Positions 51,392-62,000 of a DNA stretch of 64,000 nt are shown here, piece after piece. The stretch is from Candidatus Ruminococcus avistercoris (GTDB taxonomy: Bacteria; Bacillota; Clostridia; Lachnospirales; Lachnospiraceae): positions 84,410 through 148,409 of the forward strand of contig DWVJ01000031.1 of the NCBI GenBank assembly GCA_019120315.1. The letters are read 5' to 3'. Below the pieces are notes generated by a model. It saw only the letters and a program-made list of their open reading frames with translations, was not told the origin of the DNA and made no database searches. A program made the position numbers and the translations under genes. Each line of letters starts with the position of its first letter. Within the stretch, counting starts at the first letter, position 1.

Positions 51392-51763
51392 GATGATGTT
51401 TTCGCTCCTTCTTACTTTTTAACACCTCCTACTTGTTTATTGATCAAGTCTATTATAGCACGGAGGAAGTTAGAATTTTATTTTTGCAAATAGTTATAAT
51501 ATCAGTTATCGTTAAAAAATTCGCATATTTCACTGCGAATCTACTTACTTTTGTCAATATATGTTCCGAATATAAACAGTTTCCATTATAGCATACTTGT
51601 TCAGAAACCCGCAACAAGAAATATGGTGAAAATTACGGAGCGAATTATGTTAGTAACACTTCCAGTCTGGATCAAGGGCGCGGAGTATTACTATCAAGAG
51701 GGGAATTCTGTTATGGGGCATTTTTAAATTGTTCCTAAGTAGTAAAAACATAAAATAAGGGCT

Positions 51764-51792
51764 GCAAGAAAGTCAATTCTTGCAGCTCGTTA
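51764..51792 (-). terminator. Terminator downstream of 5-FCL gene (minus strand)
   Basis: gctgcaagaa-agtcaa-ttcttgcagc hairpin. Confidence 0.65.
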
Positions 51793-51817
51793 CAGCGTAA
51801 TAGCAACCCCCATACTG

Positions 51818-52366
51818 TCATTCATAAATCTCTTTCTCCGTTACCAGCGCCTGCGGCAGGATATCCAGTTCCTCAAAGGGTACTTTATCAAACACCTGGA
51901 ACTCAAAAGCCACCGCCGCCGTGCGATGATCCGGATGTCTGCTTAAATAACGATCATAAAATCCCTGACCGTAGCCGATGCGATGACGCATCCGGTCAAA
52001 GGCCACCCCGGGAACCAGCAAAAAGGCGTCCTCACAGAAGGCTTCCCGGCAGTTTTCCGGCTCGGGGATCTGGAAATACCCGGGTTTCAGCTGATCAAAG
52101 GAGGTGATTTCATAGAAAATCATATCTTTTCCCGTCACCTTTGGAACGGCAACCCGTTTTCCCATCTGCCAGGAACGCCGGATCAGTTCCCTGGTCATCA
52201 CTTCCCGGTTAAAATCCATATAGGCGAACATCCAGTCGCTTTTTTTCCAGGCATCCAGCGTCAGAATCTTTTCGCAGATGGCCTGGCTGGCCTGTTCGAT
52301 CTGCTCCGGGGAAGCTTCCTTTCTCCTTTTAAAAACTTCTTTTCTAATGCTTTGTTTTGTGTCCAT
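51818..52366 (-). CDS. 5-formyltetrahydrofolate cyclo-ligase
   Basis: RKEVFKRRKEASPEQIEQAS; LVPGVAFDRMRHRIGYGQGFYDRYL. Confidence 0.95.
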   Translation of the reverse strand: MDTKQSIRKEVFKRRKEASPEQIEQASQAICEKILTLDAWKKSDWMFAYMDFNREVMTRELIRRSWQMGKRVAVPKVTGKDMIFYEITSFDQLKPGYFQIPEPENCREAFCEDAFLLVPGVAFDRMRHRIGYGQGFYDRYLSRHPDHRTAAVAFEFQVFDKVPFEELDILPQALVTEKEIYE

Positions 52367-52565
52367 ATTTTTCTCCCAGATTTACAATCGTGCCGTCCTT
52401 TTCCTGAATATCAATCTGATCCAGCTGGGATCGAAGATTCATGCGGACGCTGGCGATATACTCTCTTCTTAACCTGGCCTGTTCCGCCTTTTCCTGGGGG
52501 GTCAGTCCCACAGACTTGGACTTGCGGGCCAGTTCATTGATGCGGGCAAGATCTTTTTCGTTCAT
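52344..52565 (-). CDS. DUF896 family protein (YnzC-like)
   Basis: INELARKSKSVGLTPQEKAEQARLRREYIASVRMNLRSQLD. Confidence 0.95.
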   Translation of the reverse strand: MNEKDLARINELARKSKSVGLTPQEKAEQARLRREYIASVRMNLRSQLDQIDIQEKDGTIVNLGEKYGHKTKH

Positions 52566-52613
52566 AATACTATTCTTCTCCTTTTCCTGGTGTCGTTTAA
52601 CCGTATACTTCCG

Positions 52614-53459
52614 TCAGAGCATTTTCTCAATATAATCAATGAGATAAAATTCCTCCCTTTGATTGGCCCGAAACAGCGTTCCGCAGCATTCTCCGTTTAT
52701 GATCCGGTGAATGATATGGAAATCTTCGCCGTTGGCGATAATCATATCCGCTCCCGCGCTGGTAGCCAGCTTGGCCGCCTTCAGCTTGGTGGCCATGCCG
52801 CCGGTTCCCACACTGCTTCCTGTGGTTCCTTTCCCCATCTCGATCAGATGGGCGTCTATGGATTCCACCACATCGATAAATCTGGCTTTTTTATTCAGAT
52901 GGGGATCGTCAGTAAACAGTCCGTCGATATCCGACAGCAGGATCAAAAGATCTGCGCCGATCAACGCCGCCACCACGGCGGACAGCGTATCGTTGTCGCC
53001 GAACTCGATCTCATAGGTGGCGATGGTGTCATTCTCATTGACGATGGGAATGGAACCCAGTTTTAACAGTTCCTCAAAGGTATTCTGCGCATTCCGCCGG
53101 TTCAGATTATCCACCATGGTGTTTTTCGTCATCAGCACCTGGCTGGCAACCTGATTGTACTCCGCAAACAGTTTCTGATAAATCATCATCAGCTTGGCCT
53201 GGCCGATGGCCGCACAGGCCTGTTTGAATGCGATATGATCCGGCGCATCCTTCATGCCCACACTGTTTTTTCCTACCATAATGGCGCCGGAGGAAACGAG
53301 TACCACCTCTTTCCCCTGATTTCTCAGATCACTGACCTCTCTCACCAGAATCTCCAGTTTAATCAGATCCAGTTTTCCCGTCTCTTTATGCGTTAAAGAG
53401 GATGAGCCGATCTTGATAACAATCCTTTTTTTATCCTTCAGTTTTTCACGAAAATCCAA
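52614..53459 (-). CDS. proB: Glutamate 5-kinase
   Basis: KRIVIKIGSSSLTHKETGKLDLIKLE; LLILLSDIDGLFTDDP; GTGGMATKLKAAKLA. Confidence 0.97.
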   Translation of the reverse strand: MDFREKLKDKKRIVIKIGSSSLTHKETGKLDLIKLEILVREVSDLRNQGKEVVLVSSGAIMVGKNSVGMKDAPDHIAFKQACAAIGQAKLMMIYQKLFAEYNQVASQVLMTKNTMVDNLNRRNAQNTFEELLKLGSIPIVNENDTIATYEIEFGDNDTLSAVVAALIGADLLILLSDIDGLFTDDPHLNKKARFIDVVESIDAHLIEMGKGTTGSSVGTGGMATKLKAAKLATSAGADMIIANGEDFHIIHRIINGECCGTLFRANQREEFYLIDYIEKML

Positions 53460-53483
53460 TGTTCTGTCCTCTTCCTATATCCT

Positions 53484-54722
53484 TTAATATTCCGTATCTG
53501 CCGCCTCTGCTGCAGATATGGCTATTTGGTTTTGCCCCATGGGCGGCGTAAACCCGTCGCTGTCCGTAACGGCAGTCTGTTCCCGGTACGTATCCTGTAC
53601 GATGCACACCCAGGTTTTTCCCGTATTTAATGTAATTTCATTGCCATTGCTGTCGTAGTAATAAGTGGGTCCCCAAGGCGTATGCTTTTTCCAGGTAACG
53701 GGAATCGCCTGTCCGTTGGTAATATAGATTCCTTCCCCCGGTTCATCCACATCAATATTCAGATAACCATTTTTGTCGTAAAACCGCCAGGAGGAAAACT
53801 GTATGAGAATGTTCCGGCAGGTCAGCTGCTCTCCGGTCTCCTCGTCAATCTGCGGTTCTGCGTATTGGTAACGATAGTACAGCCCGTCCTCCTGATGGTA
53901 TTCAAACCAGGGCTGATTATACTCATACCCGATCTTCACGATCTGCGCTTTCCAGTTTCCCGGAAGCTCCACCGTCTCTCCCACTTTGGCAAAAGTATAG
54001 GCGCCTTCATACCCCTCCTCATACTCCTGACTGTACCCACAGATCTCTATCCCCTTTTGGATCCCCTCAAAACTGGTGTAGGCGTTATGGGGGGATTTCC
54101 GGTCTTTGGTACGGTAAAACACATAATCCGTGTAGTCGGCAAGCCCGCTGATATTATCCACCTGCGGCAGTTCCAGAATGGGAAGTGCATAAGCCGACTG
54201 ACCATAATGGGTATAGATTGCATCAAAGCCCGCGGCATAAAAAATAAAGTAATCACGGCAGCTGCGCATGGAACCGATTTTTTCCAGCTGATCGTAGTCT
54301 TCCATGATTGCCATCAGCCTGGTGATCCCGCCCTCCACCGGCGCCTCATAAATCACGCCCGCATTGGCAATGCCCGACTGAGGCACTGCATCCCGGCTGT
54401 TGCTCATCATAAAGGCCACCGGCCTTCTGGAGCCGATTTCCTTTTTCACATATTCCCCGGTAAGATAGCTTTTCACCATTCCCTCCGGAATGATTTCTTC
54501 CTCAGATTCAATTTCCTGGGGCTCAACGATCCTGGGTTCCTCTGTGGGAACCGCTGTCGCCTCCGCCGTCGGTTCCGGTGTCGGCAGGGAAGGCTGCGGC
54601 TCTTCCTTCCTGCGGCATCCAGCCAGCAGCAGCGCCAGCAAAACTGCAAAAAGCAATGCTGTCATCCTCTTTTTCAAAACTGCTCTCCTTCTCCCGTTCT
54701 CATCTGCCGATGCCAAGGGCAT
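53484..54722 (-). CDS. DUF3048 domain lipoprotein (YerB-like)
   Basis: Lipobox LLLAGCRRK; RRPVAFMMSNSRDAVPQSGIANAGVIYEAPVEGGITRLMAIMED. Confidence 0.92.
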   Translation of the reverse strand: MPLASADENGRRRAVLKKRMTALLFAVLLALLLAGCRRKEEPQPSLPTPEPTAEATAVPTEEPRIVEPQEIESEEEIIPEGMVKSYLTGEYVKKEIGSRRPVAFMMSNSRDAVPQSGIANAGVIYEAPVEGGITRLMAIMEDYDQLEKIGSMRSCRDYFIFYAAGFDAIYTHYGQSAYALPILELPQVDNISGLADYTDYVFYRTKDRKSPHNAYTSFEGIQKGIEICGYSQEYEEGYEGAYTFAKVGETVELPGNWKAQIVKIGYEYNQPWFEYHQEDGLYYRYQYAEPQIDEETGEQLTCRNILIQFSSWRFYDKNGYLNIDVDEPGEGIYITNGQAIPVTWKKHTPWGPTYYYDSNGNEITLNTGKTWVCIVQDTYREQTAVTDSDGFTPPMGQNQIAISAAEAADTEY

Positions 54723-55197
54723 TTAATACCTGCTCCTGCTTGGCCTCCATCTGTGCCGCCTCGTCCGTCTCCATATGATCATATCCCAACAGGTGCAGCA
54801 GACTGTGGGCAATGAGAAAGGCATATTCTCTCTTTTCCCCATGACCGTATTCCGCAGCCTGACTGCGAAGCCGCGGCACACAGATCATAATGTCTCCTAA
54901 AATCAATTCCCCGCTGTCCGGATCCAGGAAAATATCTTCCTGTTCCTCCACCGTCTGATAATGGGCAGGAGCCGCAAAATCCACCGCTGGGAAAGACAGC
55001 ACGTCCGTCTCCCGGTCAATGCCGCGAAACTCCCTGTTGGCCCGGCGGATATCTTCCGAATCCGTCAGCACCAGCGTCACTTCCACCTCATATGGACAGT
55101 TTTCCTGATGCATCGTCTCCCGGATCACCTGAGCGGCTATGTCCTCACAAGAAAAATCAAAGGAATACTCCCCTTCGTTCTCCAGCCATAATGTCAT
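54700..55197 (-). CDS. ybeY: Endoribonuclease YbeY
   Basis: RGIDRETDVLSFPA; AFLIAHSLLHLLGYDHME. Confidence 0.97.
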   Translation of the reverse strand: MTLWLENEGEYSFDFSCEDIAAQVIRETMHQENCPYEVEVTLVLTDSEDIRRANREFRGIDRETDVLSFPAVDFAAPAHYQTVEEQEDIFLDPDSGELILGDIMICVPRLRSQAAEYGHGEKREYAFLIAHSLLHLLGYDHMETDEAAQMEAKQEQVLNALGIGR

Positions 55198-55199
55198 AT

Positions 55200-56192
55200 C
55201 TATCTCCTGTTCCTGTTACTTGTGGTTCTCTTTCCTTTTTTTTCATAGGCTTCATAGGCCTGTACAATTTTTTGCACCAGCGGATGGCGGACCACATCCT
55301 TACTGGTCAGCTGACAAAACGCAATGTCGTCTATCTTCTTCAGTACCTGCATGGCCACATCCAGACCGGACACCGTTCCTTTTGGCAGATCCTTCTGTGT
55401 GGCATCGCCTGTGATGATCACCTTGGAACCGAAACCGATACGGGTCAGAAACATTTTCATCTGGGCCGGCGTGGTATTCTGCGCCTCATCCAGGATGATA
55501 AAAGCATTATCCAGCGTCCGCCCCCTCATATATGCCAGCGGAGCCACCTCGATCAGACCCTTCTCCATGTTTTTGGTAAAACTTTCCGCTCCCATAATCT
55601 GATACAGCGCATCGTAAAGAGGGCGCAGATAGGGATCTACTTTGCTTTGCAGATCCCCGGGAAGAAATCCCAGTTTTTCTCCGGCCTCGATGGCCGGACG
55701 GGTGAGGATAATCCGATTCACCTCGTCATTTCGAAAAGCCGTAATCGCCATCGCCATCGCCAGATAAGTTTTTCCGGTTCCTGCAGGGCCGATGCCAAAG
55801 ACAATCATTTTTTCCCGGATACTATCCACATACTGCTTTTGCCCCAGTGTCTTCGGCTTTACCATCCGCCCGTTGATGGTGTGACAGATGCAGTCTTTAT
55901 CCATCTCAACGATGGCCGATTCTTTCTCTTCCATGGAAAGCGCCAGGGCGTAATCAATCTGCTGTTCCGTGATCACATTTCCGCGAACGGCAAGCGTTGA
56001 CAGCTGCTCCATAATTCTTCTCGCTTTATCCACTTTATCCGCCGGACCGATCACCTTGATGGAACCGTCCCGCGAAATCAGGGAAACCTGAAGGGTGCGT
56101 TCGATCTTTTTAATATGCTCATCAAACTGGCCAAAAATATTCGTTTCCTGTCCGGCGGGAATCTGTATCGTCGTTTCTGTAATGCTGCTCAT
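55200..56192 (-). CDS. phoH: PhoH family ATPase
   Basis: FGIGPAGTGKTYLAMAMAI; FIILDEAQNTTPAQMKMFLTRIG. Confidence 0.97.
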   Translation of the reverse strand: MSSITETTIQIPAGQETNIFGQFDEHIKKIERTLQVSLISRDGSIKVIGPADKVDKARRIMEQLSTLAVRGNVITEQQIDYALALSMEEKESAIVEMDKDCICHTINGRMVKPKTLGQKQYVDSIREKMIVFGIGPAGTGKTYLAMAMAITAFRNDEVNRIILTRPAIEAGEKLGFLPGDLQSKVDPYLRPLYDALYQIMGAESFTKNMEKGLIEVAPLAYMRGRTLDNAFIILDEAQNTTPAQMKMFLTRIGFGSKVIITGDATQKDLPKGTVSGLDVAMQVLKKIDDIAFCQLTSKDVVRHPLVQKIVQAYEAYEKKGKRTTSNRNRR

Positions 56193-57427
56193 GTATCAGA
56201 TGTCCTTTCTTTCGTCACTTCTCTTTTCTCAACCGGAGAAGTTTCCCTCATCATTTCCTTTACGAGAATCTTCCCCTTCATGACACACATATTTGCCGAT
56301 GTGTCTATTTTAACATCTTTCCTGTAGATTTCTACCCCTTTTTGCGTTAAATTCTTCAAAAATGTGTACAGGCGGCGGTTGGCTTTTTGAATCGCCTCTT
56401 CTTTCGTATACGTTTTCTTTCGTATCTCATAGGGACGAATCTGCGTGGTGCCGTAAGAAAAAGGAAGTACAAAATTCTCTGTCAGACAAACCGTCCTAGT
56501 ATCTGTGATCTGATCATAACGAACATCGCCATCCGGGCGAAGTCCAAAATCAAACCGGTAAGAAAACGCGTTAAAAAAGAACCCCCTGGAATCCTCGCCG
56601 GTATAAATCCGCTGGGTATACTGCCTGGAAAATTCATCATAATAAGAATAGGAAAGAAATGCCCAGATATCCGCATCTGCAGTCACATATTCATATCCGG
56701 TAACCTCCTGGGCATCGTTCTTTATCTCCAGCGTTCCGGAAACCAGGATATCTCCTTTTTTAAATGTCTGTCCTGCGCTGACCCGGGGCACACCGCTTCT
56801 GGTAACGATGGAAATCACTCTGCCATCCCTGTGCGCCACGATATCACAGGGTTCTTTTTCCTGAGCCGCTTCCTGCTCCAAAAGAACATCCTCACGGTTT
56901 TCTTTTACTTCCACCAGCAGTCTGGTCCCCTCGATTCTGGCGGATACCCATATCAGCCGAGGAAACTGCTTCCTCAGCAGCGCGGCAATCTCAGGGCAGT
57001 CCACTTTTCTTTTGGCAATGCCGTGATATACATTATTTTCTTCCAGACAGGCAAGGATCGTCCGGGTGCTGTAAATGGTGTTTCCCTCCACATGGATGTT
57101 CCAGATCCGCAGCGAAAGCAGATAAATCAGCAGCAGGAACAATACCATACCCAGAAAAAAAGCCTTCCTTTTTCTGCTGCGCCAGAAAAAGAAGGGCAAT
57201 CCATATCTTTTCACGATTCTGACTTTAGTCTTTGTTTTTCTGGCTGCCGGACGAATCTTTCGAAAATCCGCAACACTCATACAGGCTGTCTGAGCATCCG
57301 TGCCCTTTTGTATCTTCCACAACGTCAGATCCCCTGCAGCACACAGATTCAGAAAACGTTCCGTCTCCTTTCCGTGAAACTGGATCTGCACAAAACCATG
57401 TATGTATCGCAGCCCCTGTTTTATCAC
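56189..57427 (-). CDS. yqfD: Sporulation protein YqfD
   Basis: FLNLCAAGDLTLWKIQK; single TM then FPRLIWVSARIEGTRLLVEVKE. Confidence 0.93.
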   Translation of the reverse strand: MIKQGLRYIHGFVQIQFHGKETERFLNLCAAGDLTLWKIQKGTDAQTACMSVADFRKIRPAARKTKTKVRIVKRYGLPFFFWRSRKRKAFFLGMVLFLLLIYLLSLRIWNIHVEGNTIYSTRTILACLEENNVYHGIAKRKVDCPEIAALLRKQFPRLIWVSARIEGTRLLVEVKENREDVLLEQEAAQEKEPCDIVAHRDGRVISIVTRSGVPRVSAGQTFKKGDILVSGTLEIKNDAQEVTGYEYVTADADIWAFLSYSYYDEFSRQYTQRIYTGEDSRGFFFNAFSYRFDFGLRPDGDVRYDQITDTRTVCLTENFVLPFSYGTTQIRPYEIRKKTYTKEEAIQKANRRLYTFLKNLTQKGVEIYRKDVKIDTSANMCVMKGKILVKEMMRETSPVEKREVTKERTSDT

Positions 57428-57443
57428 ATCTCCACCTCATATT

Positions 57444-57734
57444 CTATTCGAAAAAAACTGCCTGAATCTGTCCGGTCACTTTCATTTCATCTCTGCTGTA
57501 GTAGACAATCATCAGGTGTTCCCCTTCGATTCGCATCTTTCCTCTTTTCAGAAGAATATGGACGCAGCTGTTCTGATATTCCAGAATTTTCCGGTAATTT
57601 TCCACCACAATCTCACTGCAGCCGCTGCAGGTGACCAGAGAATCCTGGCAGGACAGATCCACGGGAATCTGCAGAGAATCCAGAAACCGTTTCTGCAGAG
57701 AACGGATTTTTTTCAACGAAACATCTCCCGGCAT
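57444..57734 (-). CDS. yqfC: YabP/YqfC family sporulation protein
   Basis: ENYRKILEYQNSCVHILLKRGKMRIEGEHLMIVYYSRDEMKVTGQI, directly upstream of yqfD. Confidence 0.88.
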   Translation of the reverse strand: MPGDVSLKKIRSLQKRFLDSLQIPVDLSCQDSLVTCSGCSEIVVENYRKILEYQNSCVHILLKRGKMRIEGEHLMIVYYSRDEMKVTGQIQAVFFE

Positions 57735-57765
57735 TTATTATTCAGTATATGAGTCGGACTGCCGA

Positions 57766-58302
57766 TTATGACTCCATGAAAATCAGACTGAACCAGAGAA
57801 TCATGTTCTCTCCCAGAAAATAGTCCATCTGATTCTGCTCAATCGTATTGGTCAGCACGATACCGTGGCTTTCAATACAAGGATGCATAATCTCCGGATG
57901 GGCGCAGGTCTTCTTCGGATAAGTGCATTTCTCACAGTAGGAGCAGGAATCCGAGGACAGTGTATAACAGGGAACACCATTGATCCGGAGAAATTTTTCA
58001 ATTTTTCTGGTGATCAGTTCATGTTCCTGTTTAGTCTTTAAATTCTGTTCCAGGTTAAAGTAATCCGGCACCTCGGCCACAGAAGAAAACAAAAGAACTT
58101 TTGGATATTTCAGACAGGTTTCCCTGCACTTTTCCACACTCCCCACAGCCGGCGGACAGGACCAGGAATTCCCGTACCGGGGACATTCCCGTTTGCAGAT
58201 GGTTCTTACCTTGTCCGAAAACTCCAGCTGGCTGCTGTCCAGAAGCGCATACTGATAGATGGGAAACTGGGTAATATATTCTTCGATAATTTCGAATTTC
58301 AT
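57766..58302 (-). CDS. DUF2284 family metal-binding protein
   Basis: CKRECPRYGNSWSCPPAVGSVEKCRETCLKYP; SDSCSYCEKCTYPKKTCAHPEIMHPCIESHGI; start placed at MKFEII. Confidence 0.9.
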   Translation of the reverse strand: MKFEIIEEYITQFPIYQYALLDSSQLEFSDKVRTICKRECPRYGNSWSCPPAVGSVEKCRETCLKYPKVLLFSSVAEVPDYFNLEQNLKTKQEHELITRKIEKFLRINGVPCYTLSSDSCSYCEKCTYPKKTCAHPEIMHPCIESHGIVLTNTIEQNQMDYFLGENMILWFSLIFMES

Positions 58303-58386
58303 CTTAGGGCCTCCTCGAATAATAAGATTGCTATTGTGCATTATATCATACGGCAATTCAAAAATCCAATGAAAGAAGCGCAGAGG

Positions 58387-58685
58387 TCACTCCCCTACGC
58401 CTTCGCTTTCGAGAAACTGTGCAACAGTCATGCACTTTGGATGTTCCATATCCAGACTTAAAAAATCCTTGTCGCCAGTGAGGATAATATCCACATCAGA
58501 TACGATGGCCGCGTTTAAGATTGGCTGATCTTTTGCGTCGCGTATCAGCTTTTCAGCTCCGCAATGTTGCGGTCGCACAGGACAATTTCGTGATTCTCTG
58601 CGATATAGAGCAAACCCCGCGCCGGTTTGGAACGGGGAAAAACCAGTGCGGAAAATAGAATGTTTGTATCTACCAATATCCGCAT
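58387..58685 (-). pseudogene. PIN-domain toxin gene with internal deletion/frameshift
   Basis: N-terminal frame MRILVDTNILFSALVFPRSKPARGLLYIAENHEIVLCDRNIAELKS* then C-terminal EKLIRDAKDQPILNAAIVSDVDIILTGDKDFLSLD in another frame; middle missing. Confidence 0.85.
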
Positions 58686-58686
58686 T

Positions 58687-58962
58687 TTACCGTCTCTTTC
58701 CATAACGCGTTTCGTCTACAAGTGCCTGAATATCATCTTCACTGGATACATCCAGTGCTTCAGCAGCTCCGGCAAAGGCAGCCTGCGCTTTTCGGATAGC
58801 CGCGGCGGAAGCGTTGCTGATAACGATCTCTCCATTCTGCTTTTGGAGGAACAGAATTTTATCGCCGGATTTCAGACCAAGCTGTCGCCGGATTTCAACC
58901 GGCACAGTAATTTGACCATTTGCAGAAATTTTCGCCAGGTTCATATAAGTCACCCTTTCCAT
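58687..58962 (-). CDS. AbrB/MazE-type antitoxin
   Basis: NLAKISANGQITVPVEIRRQLGLKSGDKILFLQKQNGEIVISN. Confidence 0.92.
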   Translation of the reverse strand: MERVTYMNLAKISANGQITVPVEIRRQLGLKSGDKILFLQKQNGEIVISNASAAAIRKAQAAFAGAAEALDVSSEDDIQALVDETRYGKRR

Positions 58963-59040
58963 TCTTTAGAACTCAAGTTTTCTTTATCTTTGCTTATATT
59001 ATATTCCATGTGCCGGTGAAAGTAAACTTGTCCAAGTAAA

Positions 59041-59080
59041 AAAATAATCGGTGCCAGTTTCAGCACCGATTATTTTACTT
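59041..59080. terminator. Bidirectional terminator after carB
   Basis: aaaataatcggtgc-cagtttca-gcaccgattatttt. Confidence 0.88.
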
Positions 59081-59082
59081 TA

Positions 59083-62000
59083 TTATTTATCTTTTATCAG
59101 ACTGTGCAGCTCCTGCAGAGAACGAACTTCGCTTCCGCCATACCGTTTCATGGCTTTGATGCCGCTGATGGTTGCCTTGGCCGCAGCGATGGTGGTCATA
59201 TAAGGAACTTTTTTCTTGATTGCAGTTTTCCGCAGATAACTGTCATCCCACTGTCTTTCCCGTCCGATGGGCGTGTTGATAATCAGATCCACCTCACCGT
59301 TGGTAATCAGATCCAGCATATTGGGTCTGCCTTCCTGCAGCTTATTGATCATCTGTGCTTCAATCCCTGCCTCCTGCAGCAGTTTGCAGGTATTGCGGGA
59401 AGCAATAATCTTAAATCCTTCCTCCGCGAAATCCCTGGCCAGGTCCACAACCTCCGGTTTGTCCTTATCATTGACAGAAATCAGCACCCTTCCTTCCAGC
59501 GGCAGTCTGGTCTGCGTTGCCTCCTGTGCTTTATAGAACGCCTCGCCGTAGTGAGCGGAAAGTCCCAGCACCTCGCCGGTGGAACGCATTTCCGGTCCCA
59601 GAACAGGGTCGACTTCCTGGAACATGTTGAAGGGGAATACTGCTTCCTTCACACCGTAATAGGGAATATGCTGCTCTTTCAACTGCGGTACCGGCGACGG
59701 TCTGCCGGTCAGTTCCGATGTCACGATATCGATGGCCAGCGGAACCATACGAATATTGCAGACTTTGGATACCAGCGGCACGGTACGGGATGCCCGCGGA
59801 TTGGCCTCCAGAACATACACTTTTCCGTTCTCGATGGCATACTGCATATTCATCAGACCTTTGACATGCATCTCTTCCGCAATCTTTCTCGTATATTCTT
59901 TGATTGTCTCCAGATTTTCCTCCGGTATATGTTTGGAGGGAATGATGCAGGCGGAGTCGCCGGAATGTACGCCGGCCAGCTCGATATGCTCCATTACCGC
60001 CGGAACGAAAGCATGGGTTCCGTCACTGATGGCGTCGGCCTCGCACTCGGTAGCATGGCTTAAGAACCGGTCGATCAGAATCGGACGATCCGGCGTCACG
60101 CCGACAGCCGCTTTCATATATTCCGTCATACTTTCCGGATCGTATACCACTTCCATGCCGCGGCCGCCCAATACGTAGGAGGGACGAACCATTACCGGAT
60201 AGCCGATCTCTTCCGCGATCTTCAGCGCTTCCTCCACATTGACCGCCATACCGGACTCCGGCATGGGGATACCCAGTTTATCCATCATGGCGCGGAACTG
60301 ATCTCTGTCTTCCGCCAGATCGATGACAGAAGGTGAGGTTCCCAGAATTTTCACGCCGTTTTTCTCCAGATCCGCGGCAAGATTCAGCGGTGTCTGACCG
60401 CCGAACTGGGCGATAACGCCCACCGGTTTTTCTTTCTTATAGATACTCAGCACATCTTCCAGCGTCAGCGGTTCAAAATACAGCTTGTCGGATGTGTCAT
60501 AATCCGTGGAAACGGTCTCCGGATTACAGTTGACGATGATCGTTTCAAATCCCAGTTTTTTCAGAGCCAGGGAAGCATGTACACAGCAATAGTCGAATTC
60601 AATACCCTGCCCGATCCGGTTGGGGCCTCCGCCCAGGATCATGATCTTTGGTTTATCCGTGCTGACCGGATTTTTGTCTTCGCTGTTGTAGGTGGAATAG
60701 TAATAAGCGTTATCCTTCGTGCCGCTGACATGAACGCCTTCCCATGCTTCCTCCACACCCAGGGAAATTCTCTTCTCTCTTACCTCGTCTTCTGTGATAT
60801 CCAGAATCTGGCTTAAATATTTATCAGAAAATCCGTCTTTCTTTGCCTGAATCAGCATCTGATCCTCCGGAAGACGGCCTTTGCTCTTCGCCAGAGTCTC
60901 CTCTTCCTCCACCAGTTCTTTCATCTGTTCGATAAAATAGTGTTTTACTTTGGTGATCTCATGGATCTCATCCACAGAGGCGCCTTTGCGCAGCGCTTCG
61001 TACATGGCAAAGTACCGCTCGCTGGAGGGTGTCATCAGCATTTTGAGGAGATCTTCTTTTGATTTCTGATCAAAGTTTTTGGCATGTCCCAGACCATACC
61101 GTCCCGTCTCCAGACTGCGGATCGCTTTCTGGAATGCTTCCTTGAAATTCTTTCCGATACTCATGACTTCACCCACAGCACGCATCTGCGTACCCAGTTT
61201 GTCCTGTACCCCTTTGAATTTCTCGAAGGCCCATCTGGCAAATTTGATTACCACATAGTCTCCGTCCGGCACGTATTTATCCAGCGTACCGTATTTTCCG
61301 CAGGGAATCTCATCCAGCGTCATGCCGGTGGCCAGCATGGCGGATACCAGCGCGATGGGGAATCCGGTCGCCTTGGACGCCAGAGCGGAGGAACGGGATG
61401 TTCTGGGATTGATCTCGATGATGATATCCCTGTCCGTTTTCGGATCATGCGCCCACTGTACATTGGTTCCGCCGATCACCTCGATGGATTCTACGATTTT
61501 ATAAGATTTTTCCTGCAGACGTTTCTGCACGTCTTCCGAAATGGTCAGCATAGGAGCAGAACAGAAAGAATCTCCTGTGTGAACGCCAAGAGGATCAATG
61601 TTTTCAATGAAGCACACGGTGATCATGTTGTTTTTGGAGTCACGAACCACTTCCAGTTCCAGTTCCTCCCAGCCAAGGATGGATTCCTCCACAAGAACCT
61701 GCCCCACCAGACTGGCCTGAAGACCTCTTGCGCAGACAGTTTTCAATTCTTCCACATTGTAAACCAGTCCGCCGCCGGCGCCGCCCATGGTATATGCCGG
61801 ACGAAGGACAACAGGATATCCCAGTTCATCCGCGATCTTTAAGGCTTCCTCCACTGAATAGGCCACTTCGCTTCTGGCCATCTCGATGCCCAGTTTTCCC
61901 ATGGCTTTCTTAAATTCGATGCGGTCCTCTCCTCTTTCGATAGCGTCTACCTGCACGCCGATTACCTGTACGCCGTATTTATCCAGGATTCCCGCTTTGG

